Below, piece by piece: positions 10,277 through 18,396 of a stretch of 64,000 nucleotides of DNA. The position numbers and the translations under genes are program-made. This DNA is from Shewanella psychromarinicola (GTDB lineage: Bacteria; Pseudomonadota; Gammaproteobacteria; Enterobacterales; Shewanellaceae): contig NZ_CP034073.1 in the NCBI RefSeq assembly GCF_003855155.1, positions 1,054,001 through 1,118,000 on the forward strand, read 5' to 3'. Position 1 is the first letter of the stretch. Each line of letters starts with the position of its first letter. The notes beneath the pieces are model-generated. The model saw only the letters and a program-made list of their open reading frames with translations, made no database searches and was not told the DNA's origin.

Positions 10277-10779
10277 ATACGGTACTGCTTGATAAAGCTA
10301 AACACGATAGAAACCGATTTAACTGTGGTATTGAAGCGCTTAATAACTACCTGAAAGTCATGGCGAGTCAGCAAGCCAAGAAAGACAACAGCAGAACTTT
10401 CGTTTTAGAAGATGATAACGATAACTCGCATATCATCGGCTTTTATACATTAACAATGACGACGATTGACTTGAAGGCTTTGCCGAATAAGCTACACAAC
10501 AAGTATCAATCATCCACCTCTGGCGGCCTTATAGCCCGCTTAGCAATTGATGAGCGCTATAAAGGCCAAGGCTTTGGCGAGTGGTTACTTATTGATGCAC
10601 TCCGAAAACTGTTAGCAGCGAGTGATAGCGTAGCATTCCCAGTGGTCATTGTTGACGCCAAAGTTGACGCAAAAGATGGCGCAAAACACTTCTATGAACG
10701 CTATGGATTTCAGGCCTTTCAAGACGCAGAAAACAAACTGTTCATCATAATTGCAGATGTAAGAGCAAGCTTAAACTAG
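10273..10779 (+). CDS. GNAT-family toxin acetylating aminoacyl-tRNA (TacT/AtaT type)
   Basis: 168 aa GCN5-type acetyltransferase. N-terminal DRNRFNCGIEALNNYLKVMA matches the start of TacT-like toxins. The acetyl-CoA loop is in YKGQGFGEWLL, preceded by the beta strand IARLAIDERY; the catalytic-region Tyr is in HFYERYGFQAF near residue 143. Known members acetylate the amino group of charged tRNAs and stop translation; which tRNA is hit cannot be read from sequence. It overlaps the antitoxin by 4 nt. The pair is a stand-alone accessory module next to repeat elements and a DUF3644 gene. Confidence 0.9.
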   Translation: MNTVLLDKAKHDRNRFNCGIEALNNYLKVMASQQAKKDNSRTFVLEDDNDNSHIIGFYTLTMTTIDLKALPNKLHNKYQSSTSGGLIARLAIDERYKGQGFGEWLLIDALRKLLAASDSVAFPVVIVDAKVDAKDGAKHFYERYGFQAFQDAENKLFIIIADVRASLN

Positions 10780-10874
10780 TTAACCACAAGCCTTTGACAT
10801 ACTCACCGTAATTCGTCGAACTTACTTGGTATTGGTTTAGCTTAATTTGAATCGTCACTTCATTGTCACTAATT

Positions 10875-10980
10875 GCCTGCCGCAGGCTACGTGCAGATGA
10901 TTAAGCGAGACGCCGCAAGCACATCCATGTGGGCTTAGCCAAAACATCCATGTTTTGGATACTCGCTGACTCATCTGCAC
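10875..10980. repeat. Multi-hairpin palindromic element
   Basis: A long inverted repeat, GTGCAGATGA (10891-10900) and TCATCTGCAC (10971-10980), is extended inward by AGCGAG/CTCGCT. Inside are two smaller palindromes: an ACAT-CC-ATGT core near 10920 and CCAAAACAT-CC-ATGTTTTGG at 10939-10958. GCCTG-CCG-CAGGC lies just before it at 10875-10887. The whole would fold into a cruciform-like structure. It resembles a REP or MITE-type intergenic repeat; copy number cannot be seen here. Confidence 0.65.
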
Positions 10981-11068
10981 CTGTGATTCTACTCTCTTCG
11001 ATTTAACTTCATGGTTGTCTAACGGCAAGACGAAGCTCACCTTTTGACTAGCAGGAGGCTCATATATG

Positions 11069-12322
11069 TTAAATGGCTTGCCTGCGCACCCTTGCAATCT
11101 CATCCTTATTGCTTAGTTGTCTAATAAGAAATTCTGCCCATCGACGTGAATATAAGTAACCGTCAAAACCTTCAGAATAAGCTGCATATTCTCCTTTGAA
11201 GGTGATTACCATTTCACGAGGTCTCGCATTATAATACTTCCAACATTTAGTATGTAACGTAGGATTAAAGTCTTTTATTTTCTCTTTAACGATAGTAACA
11301 ACTTTGCCTGGTTTTAACTTAAATGGAGACTCTATACCTTTAATAAAAGCTACGCCTCGCTCATAGTTTTCCATTTCATTATCATTGAGTTTATTAACGT
11401 TAATAAACTCAATAGCTAAGTCAGCTGATTTTGCATGATTTCCGAGCTTGGGGACTAAAAAAGCCCTTATTCTATATTTCTGGCTTTCCAATACGTCATC
11501 AGATAAATCGTTTTTATATGTTTCCATGTACTCACGCACAACACGGTAATTTTCGGTTTGAAATTGTTTTAAAGCATCGAGTTGAGCTTGTTCTGAAGTT
11601 CGGGTTAATTGCATAGCAATCGCTAACCTAGCCATTAATGCATGACTATCACCAAACTCTTCAACTAGAAGATTCTCAAAATTATTAAGTGCAGATTGGC
11701 ATTCACCGCTAGTTGCGAGATCAACTGCTGGTAAACTTCTATGTTCAATCTTATTTCTGAGTCCAATAAGAAAATTTAAATTTTTGGTTTCAGGGTTATC
11801 CTCGCCACGCCAATATTCGTTACAGCAACGATACAACTCCCATGCTTTTTCTTCACCATCAATTATTATTGGATTTCCTTCTTCATCAAGATGAAAATAA
11901 TTTTGTTCTTTTTTCTCAAAAATAGCATGAAACAAAGCTGTGTAAGCAATGACGATATTAACTATAAAGCCATATGTTTTAAATTCCGTATAAGGATTGT
12001 TGTACGTCGATACAGCCAGTAAAGCGAACTCTCTAGCTTTGTGAAGCAAAATACTTTTTGGCGAAAGGTTGTTTGGATCTTGCAAATTTTGTGAATGTAT
12101 AAGACTAAATTCAGCCTTGCTTAAATAGATGAGCCCCGTAGAAGTATATTGGCTACCGTCTCTTTGAACGAATTGGTGCCATCTTTTAGTTGGATATGTT
12201 TGACAACTACTTATTGCCCAGCCTGATGCCTCTGCCAATTCAGTCATTGTGAAAGCTTCTCCAGCTTTCTCCTTAGCGAGCATAAACTCAAATGCTAGCT
12301 CTACTCTTTGATTCCGATTCAA
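11069..12322 (-). CDS. DUF3644-domain protein
   Basis: 417 aa. Residues 1-60 look like a small helix-turn-helix region (FTMTELAEASGWAISSCQTY). From about 90 to 210 is a DUF3644 pattern: KSILLHKAREFALLAVSTYN, then FIVNIVIAYTALFHAIFEKK and NFLIGLRNKIEHRSLP, the last being the family's most conserved motif. The C-terminal third (about 300-417) is basic and aromatic, with no motif I recognise. DUF3644 proteins have no established function; they are often found in accessory regions, including defence islands. Single gene, read toward the palindromic element. Base composition is more AT-rich than neighbouring core genes, which fits horizontal gain. Confidence 0.75.
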   Translation of the reverse strand: MNRNQRVELAFEFMLAKEKAGEAFTMTELAEASGWAISSCQTYPTKRWHQFVQRDGSQYTSTGLIYLSKAEFSLIHSQNLQDPNNLSPKSILLHKAREFALLAVSTYNNPYTEFKTYGFIVNIVIAYTALFHAIFEKKEQNYFHLDEEGNPIIIDGEEKAWELYRCCNEYWRGEDNPETKNLNFLIGLRNKIEHRSLPAVDLATSGECQSALNNFENLLVEEFGDSHALMARLAIAMQLTRTSEQAQLDALKQFQTENYRVVREYMETYKNDLSDDVLESQKYRIRAFLVPKLGNHAKSADLAIEFINVNKLNDNEMENYERGVAFIKGIESPFKLKPGKVVTIVKEKIKDFNPTLHTKCWKYYNARPREMVITFKGEYAAYSEGFDGYLYSRRWAEFLIRQLSNKDEIARVRRQAI

Positions 12323-12519
12323 CGCAATACTCCATGAGTTATTTTAAAGCTGATTAATTAATTTCATCCTACATTTGCTATCTCTTTGGTGTAAAGCAAT
12401 TAAATCTATTCACGTTGCCTTTACATGTAGACTGCTTAAGACAACCGACAAAATAATGCGTGAGCAGACTTAAACCATCAGGATTCAATCACATTGAGGG
12501 CGTTGAAGAAAATGACGTG

Positions 12520-12813
12520 AGCTGGCCATGGACGGCCAGCTAGCTTTCGAGGGGAAGGGACGCCCCATCGGAAGCGTTAGCATTTTCGAATAAGGCCGAA
12601 GCAGGATTCAAATGAAGTTAAAAGCTGGATCAATTTCCGTCGCGACCTTTTCGCTGTTTGAAAATGTTGCCGGAACGGCAGGGGTGATCCAAGAGGGGAT
12701 TGCTGTTGATCCCCTTTTGGCCAGTGCAGGGTGGAACCTTGCGATCTTAATTCAAACGAAGTTTGAAAAAGCTGGTGTGGGCGAAGCGCCACGACCTTAG
12801 TGGCCGCAGGCCA
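12520..12813. repeat. Large GC-rich multi-hairpin element, possible MITE or structured RNA
   Basis: Hairpins in order: AGCTGGCC/GGCCAGCT (12520-12541), TGCCG-GAA-CGGCA (12668-12680), AGGGGAT/ATCCCCT (12694-12715), GTGGGCG-AAG-CGCCAC (about 12776-12792, with a bulge) and TGGCC-GCA-GGCCA (12801-12813). An AATAAG triplet tandem follows (near 12816-12838). A 62-codon frame at 12612-12800 spans part of it but is more likely incidental to the structured repeat. The block stands out from the AT-rich flanks. The preceding 12323-12519 shows no gene. Confidence 0.55.
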
Positions 12814-12867
12814 TAAAAATAAGAATAAGAATAAGAATATAGCTGAGATAGCAGCAAAAAATTGACC

Positions 12868-12894
12868 ATGTCATCACAACCTAAGTGGTGACAT
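12868..12894 (-). terminator. Terminator of the YdcH-like gene
   Basis: ATGTCATCAC and GTGGTGACAT pair with one G-U, loop 7 nt; read on the minus strand the hairpin is followed by GGTCAATTTTTTG. It lies about 30 bp after the stop of the small gene at 12922. Confidence 0.65.
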
Positions 12895-12921
12895 AGCCAG
12901 AACAAATGCTGAATAAACGAA

Positions 12922-13161
12922 TTAAGCTTGAGAAATCTGCTGGTAAAGCTTGTCTTTGAGTACTGTTCGGTCAAGCTTAGCTTGATGCATAAAGTCATCG
13001 CTTGTTGGAGAGTTTCGTAACTCCAGCTTACGAATTTCAGTATCTAATTTATGATACTGCTTCGCATCTTCTACAAACTCGGTATCACTCGCGGTTAACA
13101 ATAAAATCTTATTTTGATACTCAGGAAAATCAACTAATAGCGCATGGCTTTCACCTAACAT
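12922..13161 (-). CDS. YdcH-like (DUF465) small protein
   Basis: 79 aa, mostly helical and charged. The segment FVEDAKQYHKLDTEIRKLEL is the typical DUF465/YdcH heptad pattern, followed by a second helix rich in Lys and Asp (MHQAKLDRTVLKDKLYQQIS), giving a short helical hairpin. The ribosome site AAGGAGAGAGG before the ATG is strong. The family is widespread in proteobacteria but has no settled role. It is monocistronic with its own terminator and reads toward the structured repeat. Confidence 0.8.
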   Translation of the reverse strand: MLGESHALLVDFPEYQNKILLLTASDTEFVEDAKQYHKLDTEIRKLELRNSPTSDDFMHQAKLDRTVLKDKLYQQISQA

Positions 13162-13342
13162 ACCTCTCTCCTTTTCATGTCAATGTCTAGTTAAGTTAGA
13201 CCATATTTAAACGTCATCGTCAAATTTACCCCCACATTTTTCAATAAAATGGACATAAAAACTGCAACAACGTAACCGTTATAACTGTTAGGATGTCGTC
13301 ATATTCCTACTTGAATGCCGCGATTAACTTAATGAGTAATCA

Positions 13343-15214
13343 ATGAAAAAACTTTTCCATGTCTTAATTATAAGCCTGCTCGCCACCGCTTGCTCCGACT
13401 CTACCACCGCGGACAATAACTCAAACGCAGCAAGCTCCCAAACAGATAGCTCAGCCACCAAGCTCAGTCTTAAGCAGCAAGTAAAATCGATCACTAAAGA
13501 CTATTTCCTACTAAGACCCGAAATTGCCACCTACTATGGCGTGAGTGATGCCAGTATCGATGCCAATGTCATGTCTAAACTCACCGACTACAGCCCTAGA
13601 GGTGAAACCCATCGCCGCCAAGGCCTTAAAGCAATACTAGGCCAGCTCAACGATATTGATGCAGCAAGCTTAAGTTCATCCGATAAAATCAGCTTAAACG
13701 CGATAACCTCGGAAGTAAAAGGTGCATTATTACCCACTCAAATTGTTAATTATGGCAATGTTCTGGGCGAGTATGGGGTGTGGTTTCTCCCTTATGCGGT
13801 TAACCACTTATCGGGTTTGCAAATTGAGTTCCCCGGCTATATGGAAGACAAGTTTGCGGTGACCAATACGGCCGAAGCCAATGCCTATTTAACTCGTTTG
13901 AACATTTACCCTGCTGCTATGGGCACTCTGGTTGACAAACTCAACCACGACGTTGCCATGGGCGTCATTCCACCAGACTTTGTTATTGATAATACTCTAC
14001 GCGGCTTAAGATCACAGATCAGTGGCCCAGCAAAGATGCATCCTTTAGTCACCAGCTTTAACGCTAAACTTAACGCCGCCAAAATGGCAGATAGCGCTGC
14101 TTTGGTAAGCTCTGCCGCCGAATTAGTCGATACCAAATACTATGCCGCCACCCGTCAACTTATTATGGCATTAGAAGCCGTGCGCCCAAAAGCGACCCAT
14201 GACGCCGGAATAGGTCGTTTACCCCAAGGCGCTAAACTGTATAAGGCACTTATTCAGCATTTAGGTAACTCAAACAGAACCGCTGATGATATTCATCAAC
14301 TAGGGTTAACTGAAGTGGCGCGGATCAGCACCGAAATGGACGGATTACTTAAAGAAGTCGGTTATGTTGACGGCACCGTGGGTGAACGCATGCAAGTGCT
14401 ACTCAACGACCCGCAGTACCTTTACCCCAACACGCCTGAAGGTAAACAACAGCTGATGGCAGATATTGATGCTGACCTAGCCTTAGTTAACGCAAAATTA
14501 CCAGACTGGTTTGGCCTATTACCCAATCAAGATGTGGCTATTGCAGCCGTACCAGCCAGCCGCGCAGCCTCTACTAGCGGCGCGTTTTACGATGCACCCT
14601 CACAAGACGGTTCGCGCAAAGGCACCTTCTGGATCAGCTTGTATGACACCGCATCACTTCCCTCTTATTCATTGCAAACCTTGACCTACCACGAAACCAA
14701 TCCAGGTCATCATTTACAAACCATAATTGGCTTATCTGATGAACTCCCCCTGATGAGCACAGTCTTTTACTCTAATGCCGCTGGTGAAGGTTGGGCCTTA
14801 TACGCCGAGCGTTTAGCTGCCGAAATGGGCATTTACGCTAATGACCCTATCGATAACATTGGTCGCCTCCAATCTGAACTGCATCGTGCAGTTCGGTTAG
14901 TGGTTGATACTGGTATGCATGCCAAAGGTTGGAGCCGCGAGCAAGCCATTGATTATGCTATTGCTACCGAAGGCATTCATTTGTCTGAAGCCACTGGCGA
15001 GATTGAACGTTACGCCGTCTGGCCAGGCCAAGCACTAGGCTATAAGTTGGGAGAATTAAAGATTCTCGAACTCCGCAAAAAAGCCAAACAAGTGTTAGGA
15101 GACAAGTTTGATATTAAAGTGTTCCACGATCGTCTACTTGAAAATGGCGCTTTGCCACTTGATTTAATGGAGCAAAAAATCAATCAGTGGTTAGCCAGCG
15201 AAACTGCTGCGTAA
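13343..15214 (+). CDS. DUF885 lipoprotein, putative zinc metallopeptidase
   Basis: 623 aa. The N terminus is a lipoprotein signal (MKKLFHVLIISLLATACSDS; lipobox LATAC, Cys17), followed by a low-complexity Ser/Thr/Asn linker, so the protein is membrane-anchored in the envelope. The DUF885 body carries TYHETNPGHHLQ, which contains an HExxPGHH-like metal motif, and EGWALYAERLAAEMG, the downstream helix with further ligand candidates. RLVVDTGMHAKGWSREQAIDY and AVWPGQALGYKLG are typical of the C-terminal part of the family. Peptidase activity is inferred from the motif only. Convergent with the esterase-like gene, with a shared terminator. Confidence 0.9.
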   Translation: MKKLFHVLIISLLATACSDSTTADNNSNAASSQTDSSATKLSLKQQVKSITKDYFLLRPEIATYYGVSDASIDANVMSKLTDYSPRGETHRRQGLKAILGQLNDIDAASLSSSDKISLNAITSEVKGALLPTQIVNYGNVLGEYGVWFLPYAVNHLSGLQIEFPGYMEDKFAVTNTAEANAYLTRLNIYPAAMGTLVDKLNHDVAMGVIPPDFVIDNTLRGLRSQISGPAKMHPLVTSFNAKLNAAKMADSAALVSSAAELVDTKYYAATRQLIMALEAVRPKATHDAGIGRLPQGAKLYKALIQHLGNSNRTADDIHQLGLTEVARISTEMDGLLKEVGYVDGTVGERMQVLLNDPQYLYPNTPEGKQQLMADIDADLALVNAKLPDWFGLLPNQDVAIAAVPASRAASTSGAFYDAPSQDGSRKGTFWISLYDTASLPSYSLQTLTYHETNPGHHLQTIIGLSDELPLMSTVFYSNAAGEGWALYAERLAAEMGIYANDPIDNIGRLQSELHRAVRLVVDTGMHAKGWSREQAIDYAIATEGIHLSEATGEIERYAVWPGQALGYKLGELKILELRKKAKQVLGDKFDIKVFHDRLLENGALPLDLMEQKINQWLASETAA

Positions 15215-15272
15215 TCAACCTCAACTCGAAATAATAAGCCTCAGCTCAGAATAATATTGTTTGAGCAGGTTA

Positions 15273-15318
15273 GACAATAAAGCCACAGGACGAATACTCG
15301 TGCTGTGGCTTTATTGTC
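15273..15318. terminator. Bidirectional terminator between convergent genes
   Basis: A perfect 16-bp inverted repeat, GACAATAAAGCCACAG and CTGTGGCTTTATTGTC, with a 14-nt loop, lies between the DUF885 gene and the converging esterase-like gene. Just downstream (15331-15360) is a degenerate triple repeat of CTAGTTTGGT with no clear role. Confidence 0.75.
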
Positions 15319-15385
15319 ATTTATCTTTTTTCTAGTTTGGTCTAGTTTGGTTTAGCTTGGTTTTGACACGCTTGGTTTGAAATGC

Positions 15386-16585
15386 TTAATTTTGAAACGC
15401 TGCTAGTTGCTTAGTGTATTTATTTTGATAGAACGGATGGTCGGTACTCGCTAACGCTTGTTGTTCAGCTTCGATAGCCTCACTCATTTTACCTGTAGCA
15501 GCATAAACACTGGCTAACTCATGGTAGGCCGAATGCGCTTTAGGGTAGGCTTTCAGCGTATCTTGATAAACCCCGATCGCTTGCTCTGGCGCTGCTTTAA
15601 CTAAGCTATTACCTAAGGCTAACAGTGAATCAATTGCTGGCACATCAAAGCCATAAACCTCATCAGATAAGCGTTTATAATAGGCTATAATTGCTTGAGA
15701 CCCCTGTTGCGATATCTCTGAATCAGCCGCTAAAACAGTGTGAACATCATTAAATATCATCTCTATGCCCAACGCCGTCGCCAAGATAGGTTGAGTCATA
15801 TAATAGCTGCCGTCAAAACGCTTTATTTGATAGTTCAATTTACTGTTGGCATTGGTTTGAATCATATCTTCCAGCTTAGCAAACGAATCAAGCTGCCTTT
15901 GCTCAAAGTCGCTATCACTGGTGCTAACAAATAGAAATCTTGGTTTGCCTTGCATGTTTTTGAGCTTTTTAGGCGCATCATTTAGCACATAAGCAAAGTC
16001 TGTTGATAACACTGGGCTGGCAGCAATATAGGCATTAAATAAGCTAGGACGATTAATTAAGCTGAATAGCACTAAACCTGCATTACCAGTAAAGCCGTTA
16101 AAAATACGAAAGCCATTGGTGCGATAGCGTTTATCAATTGCGGGCAGTAAATCTTGCTCAAAAAAGTCCAGTAGTCCTTGATCGCCTTGTTGCTCAATGG
16201 CACGCTGTTTTAACTTCCCCAAGCCTTGGTGGCCGTCGGGCGCGGTAACAATAATGGTTTCTAACCACGGCCAGCCACCATTATGGCTCATCCAGTCGTG
16301 CATGCCCGCTAAATACAAATGGCTACGTGGATGTAAGTCAAATAACACCACGTAACGCTTATCGGTTTGCTTGGTATAACTGTTTGGTAAGGTCACCAAA
16401 AAATCGGCTTGCTGGCTAAATAATGCGGACTTCACACTTAGTATTTCAGTAGTCTGCAGTGGCAATATTTCTGTGGAAGACACTACACCTATGTGAAAAA
16501 AACTTAATAATAACGTGCATATAGACAGGCTTTGAGCCCATAATCTCGACCATTTTAAATAACGTTTTATCCCTATTGTAAGCAT
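15386..16585 (-). CDS. Exported esterase-fold protein with TPR tail, likely catalytically dead
   Basis: 399 aa from the ATG at 16585, chosen for AAGGAAG upstream; an in-frame start at 16645 would add 20 residues without a ribosome site. Residues 1-40 hold a signal or anchor segment. Residues 50-290 follow the esterase D/Fes alpha/beta-hydrolase plan: YVVLFDLHPRSHLYLAG, TAPDGHQGLGKL, QDLLPAIDKRYRTNG. At the nucleophile elbow the usual GxSxGG is replaced by NGFTGNAG (Thr166), and the usual His near the C-terminal strand is replaced in FDGSYYMTQP. So two of three catalytic residues seem lost. Residues 330-390 form one or two TPR-like helices (AHSAYHELASVYAATGKMSE). Perhaps a binding or scaffold protein (inference). 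Confidence 0.75.
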   Translation of the reverse strand: MLTIGIKRYLKWSRLWAQSLSICTLLLSFFHIGVVSSTEILPLQTTEILSVKSALFSQQADFLVTLPNSYTKQTDKRYVVLFDLHPRSHLYLAGMHDWMSHNGGWPWLETIIVTAPDGHQGLGKLKQRAIEQQGDQGLLDFFEQDLLPAIDKRYRTNGFRIFNGFTGNAGLVLFSLINRPSLFNAYIAASPVLSTDFAYVLNDAPKKLKNMQGKPRFLFVSTSDSDFEQRQLDSFAKLEDMIQTNANSKLNYQIKRFDGSYYMTQPILATALGIEMIFNDVHTVLAADSEISQQGSQAIIAYYKRLSDEVYGFDVPAIDSLLALGNSLVKAAPEQAIGVYQDTLKAYPKAHSAYHELASVYAATGKMSEAIEAEQQALASTDHPFYQNKYTKQLAAFQN

Positions 16586-16731
16586 GGTTTCTTCCTTGTG
16601 AAACGTGACAGTTAAGTTATCCCTGAAGCTACCAGACCACATCACTCAAGGCAATTTAGCATTACCTAAACCCAGCTCACATCTTGTACTAATAGTCAGC
16701 TAACAAGAATGTTATATCATCAATAGCACTA

Positions 16732-17583
16732 GGGGCTGTTGATCTTTCACATTGGCAGCCAAATTATAGAGCAAGCTAGAGCCAGCAGGCTTTCAAAATT
16801 AATTTTCAATTTATCATAGCGGGTAGCTATCGCTCTAAAATGCTTGAGCCGAGCAAAAGCATTTTCAACTAAATGCCGATATTTGTATAAACACCAATCG
16901 ATATCGCCATTTCCTTGCTTCGAATTTTGTCTTCTAGGGATCACTGGCTTTGAACCACATTCACGCACTTTATCTCTAATCGCTTCACTGTCGTAGCCTT
17001 TGTCTGCAATAATAAAATGACTTTGTGGCAATAGTTCAATAAGGGCATTAGCTGCTTTGCTATCATGAACTTCTCCACCTGTAACAATGAATTCTATCGG
17101 TAAACCATAGCTATCTACCGCGAGATGGATTTTGCTTGTATTACCACCACGACTTAACCCAATTGCTTGATTTTCATCAGATGATGCACCTGAACTGTGT
17201 TGATGGGCTTTTACATAACTTCCATCAATAAATTCCCATTCAGTATCACTATTAGTCGATAATGTTTTGAACAGCCTAAGTAAAATACCTTTTCTTGACC
17301 ACAGTAAAAATCGACGGTAAATGGTATTCCATAAGCCAAAATATTCAGGTAAATCTCGCCAAGGGCAGCCAACACGCAATCGGTAAAGGATACCTTCCAT
17401 CGTAAATCGATGCTCTTGCTTGTTATAAACTCTATCATCAAGCAGAATAGCTTTTAGCTTCGACCACATCTCATCAGTGAGCATTAATCGGGGCATGGTA
17501 ATCTCGTTGTATTTGTTTTTGGCGAAGTGAATTATACGAGATTACCTTCTTCGCACAAAATTCAAACAAAGATCAACAGCCCC
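16732..17583 (-). mobile_element. Intact IS5-family insertion sequence, 852 bp
   Basis: The terminal inverted repeats are 16 bp and identical: GGGGCTGTTGATCTTT at 16732-16747 and its complement at 17568-17583. The element is flanked by a TA dinucleotide on each side (16730-16731 and 17584-17585), which fits a 2-bp target duplication as in the IS427-like group of IS5. It contains one uninterrupted transposase gene. Identical ends and an open gene suggest a recent arrival. It sits between the esterase-like gene and mtnC, with 69 bp left before the mtnC start. Confidence 0.9.
16747..17496 (-). CDS. IS5-family transposase (DDE)
   Basis: 249 aa in a single frame. The N-terminal DUF4096-like domain (LTDEMWSKLKAILLD, GILYRLRVGCPWRDLPEYFG) binds ends. 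The DDE catalytic residues are visible: Asp91 in FIDGSYVKAHQH, Asp165 in IIADKGYDS and Glu211 in RHLVENAFARLKHFRAIATR, with the Y-(2)-R-(3)-E-(6)-K-like spacing of the IS4/IS5 group. GLSRGGNTSKIHLAVD is typical of IS427-like members. The stop codon touches the left inverted repeat. No frameshift is needed, unlike two-frame relatives. Confidence 0.95.
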   Translation of the reverse strand: MPRLMLTDEMWSKLKAILLDDRVYNKQEHRFTMEGILYRLRVGCPWRDLPEYFGLWNTIYRRFLLWSRKGILLRLFKTLSTNSDTEWEFIDGSYVKAHQHSSGASSDENQAIGLSRGGNTSKIHLAVDSYGLPIEFIVTGGEVHDSKAANALIELLPQSHFIIADKGYDSEAIRDKVRECGSKPVIPRRQNSKQGNGDIDWCLYKYRHLVENAFARLKHFRAIATRYDKLKINFESLLALACSIIWLPM

Positions 17584-17652
17584 TAGCCTTAATCGCCAAT
17601 AAAGCATAGGATCATCATTAAGTTAATTAATTGTTTTGGAGTAACAAATCTT

Positions 17653-18333
17653 ATGAGTATTAGAGCTATCATCGTTGATACCGCCGGTACCACTACCGAT
17701 CTTAACTTTATTCAGGATGTGTTATTTCCTTACTCAAGAAAGGGTATGGCTGATTTTCTTGAGCAAAATCAACATAACGTATTAGTTGATTATTGCATTA
17801 GCGATGTTAAAGATATCGCCCTAGAACCAGATGCATCACTCGAACGAGTTATCGAGATTTTACAACAATGGATTGACGAAGACCGTAAAGTTACGCCACT
17901 GAAAACCCTGCAAGGACTCATCTGGAAACAGGGTTATAACCGCGTTGAGTTTACCGGTCATATTTATCCAGACTTTATTGACAGCATTGAACGGATTAAA
18001 GATAAAGGCATTCGTATATATAGCTTTTCATCTGCCTCAGCTGAAGCGCAAAAACTGCTTTTTAGCCATACTAACTCAGGTGATTTAACCCATTATTTCA
18101 ATGGCCATTTTGATACCCGTACAGGTAATAAATTAGACAAACAAGCCTACTGCAATATTTGCAATACGATTAGCTTGAAGCCAAAACAGATCTTATTTGT
18201 ATCTGATGTAGCAGAAGAACTCAAAGCCGCAGAAGCTGCAGGCATGATCACGTGCCAAATGATCCGTTTTGCCGACCAACGTCAAGCAAAGTGCAAAAAA
18301 ATCAGTAGCTTTAGTGAATTATCCTTCGATTAA
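17653..18333 (+). CDS. mtnC: Acireductone synthase (enolase-phosphatase E1)
   Basis: 226 aa HAD-family enzyme of methionine salvage. It enolises and dephosphorylates 2,3-diketo-5-methylthiopentyl-1-phosphate to acireductone. Motif I is [13 protein letters not shown] with the nucleophile Asp8; the helical cap includes [13 protein letters not shown] and [10 protein letters not shown], both typical of MtnC; motif II is SFSSAS and motif [24 protein letters not shown] lies 11 nt before the ATG. No other salvage gene is in the window. The IS ends only 69 bp upstream, so its promoter may now be partly provided by the IS or separated from a former neighbour (inference). Confidence 0.92.
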   Translation: MSIRAIIVDTAGTTTDLNFIQDVLFPYSRKGMADFLEQNQHNVLVDYCISDVKDIALEPDASLERVIEILQQWIDEDRKVTPLKTLQGLIWKQGYNRVEFTGHIYPDFIDSIERIKDKGIRIYSFSSASAEAQKLLFSHTNSGDLTHYFNGHFDTRTGNKLDKQAYCNICNTISLKPKQILFVSDVAEELKAAEAAGMITCQMIRFADQRQAKCKKISSFSELSFD

Positions 18334-18351
18334 TGCTTTTTCATTAGCGAT

Positions 18352-18381
18352 AAAAAAACGACCTTTTTAGGTCGTTTTTTT
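18352..18381. terminator. Bidirectional terminator after mtnC
   Basis: A perfect 12-bp stem, AAAAAAACGACC and GGTCGTTTTTTT, with a 6-nt loop. It lies between mtnC and the converging membrane-protein gene and has U tails in both directions. Confidence 0.9.
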
Positions 18382-18396
18382 TATTCACCTCGTCTG

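Noticed and set aside
10875..10980. Integron attC site
   Set aside because: Looked for the conserved GTTRRRY-type boxes and an integrase; neither is present, and the inner palindromes do not fit attC structure.
10855..11103. 82-codon minus-strand frame
   Set aside because: It lies on the palindromic element and runs into the DUF3644 gene; no start site or family.
12612..12800. 62-codon plus-strand frame in the structured repeat
   Set aside because: It spans hairpin arms, has no ribosome site and is best explained by the repeat; kept only as part of that element.
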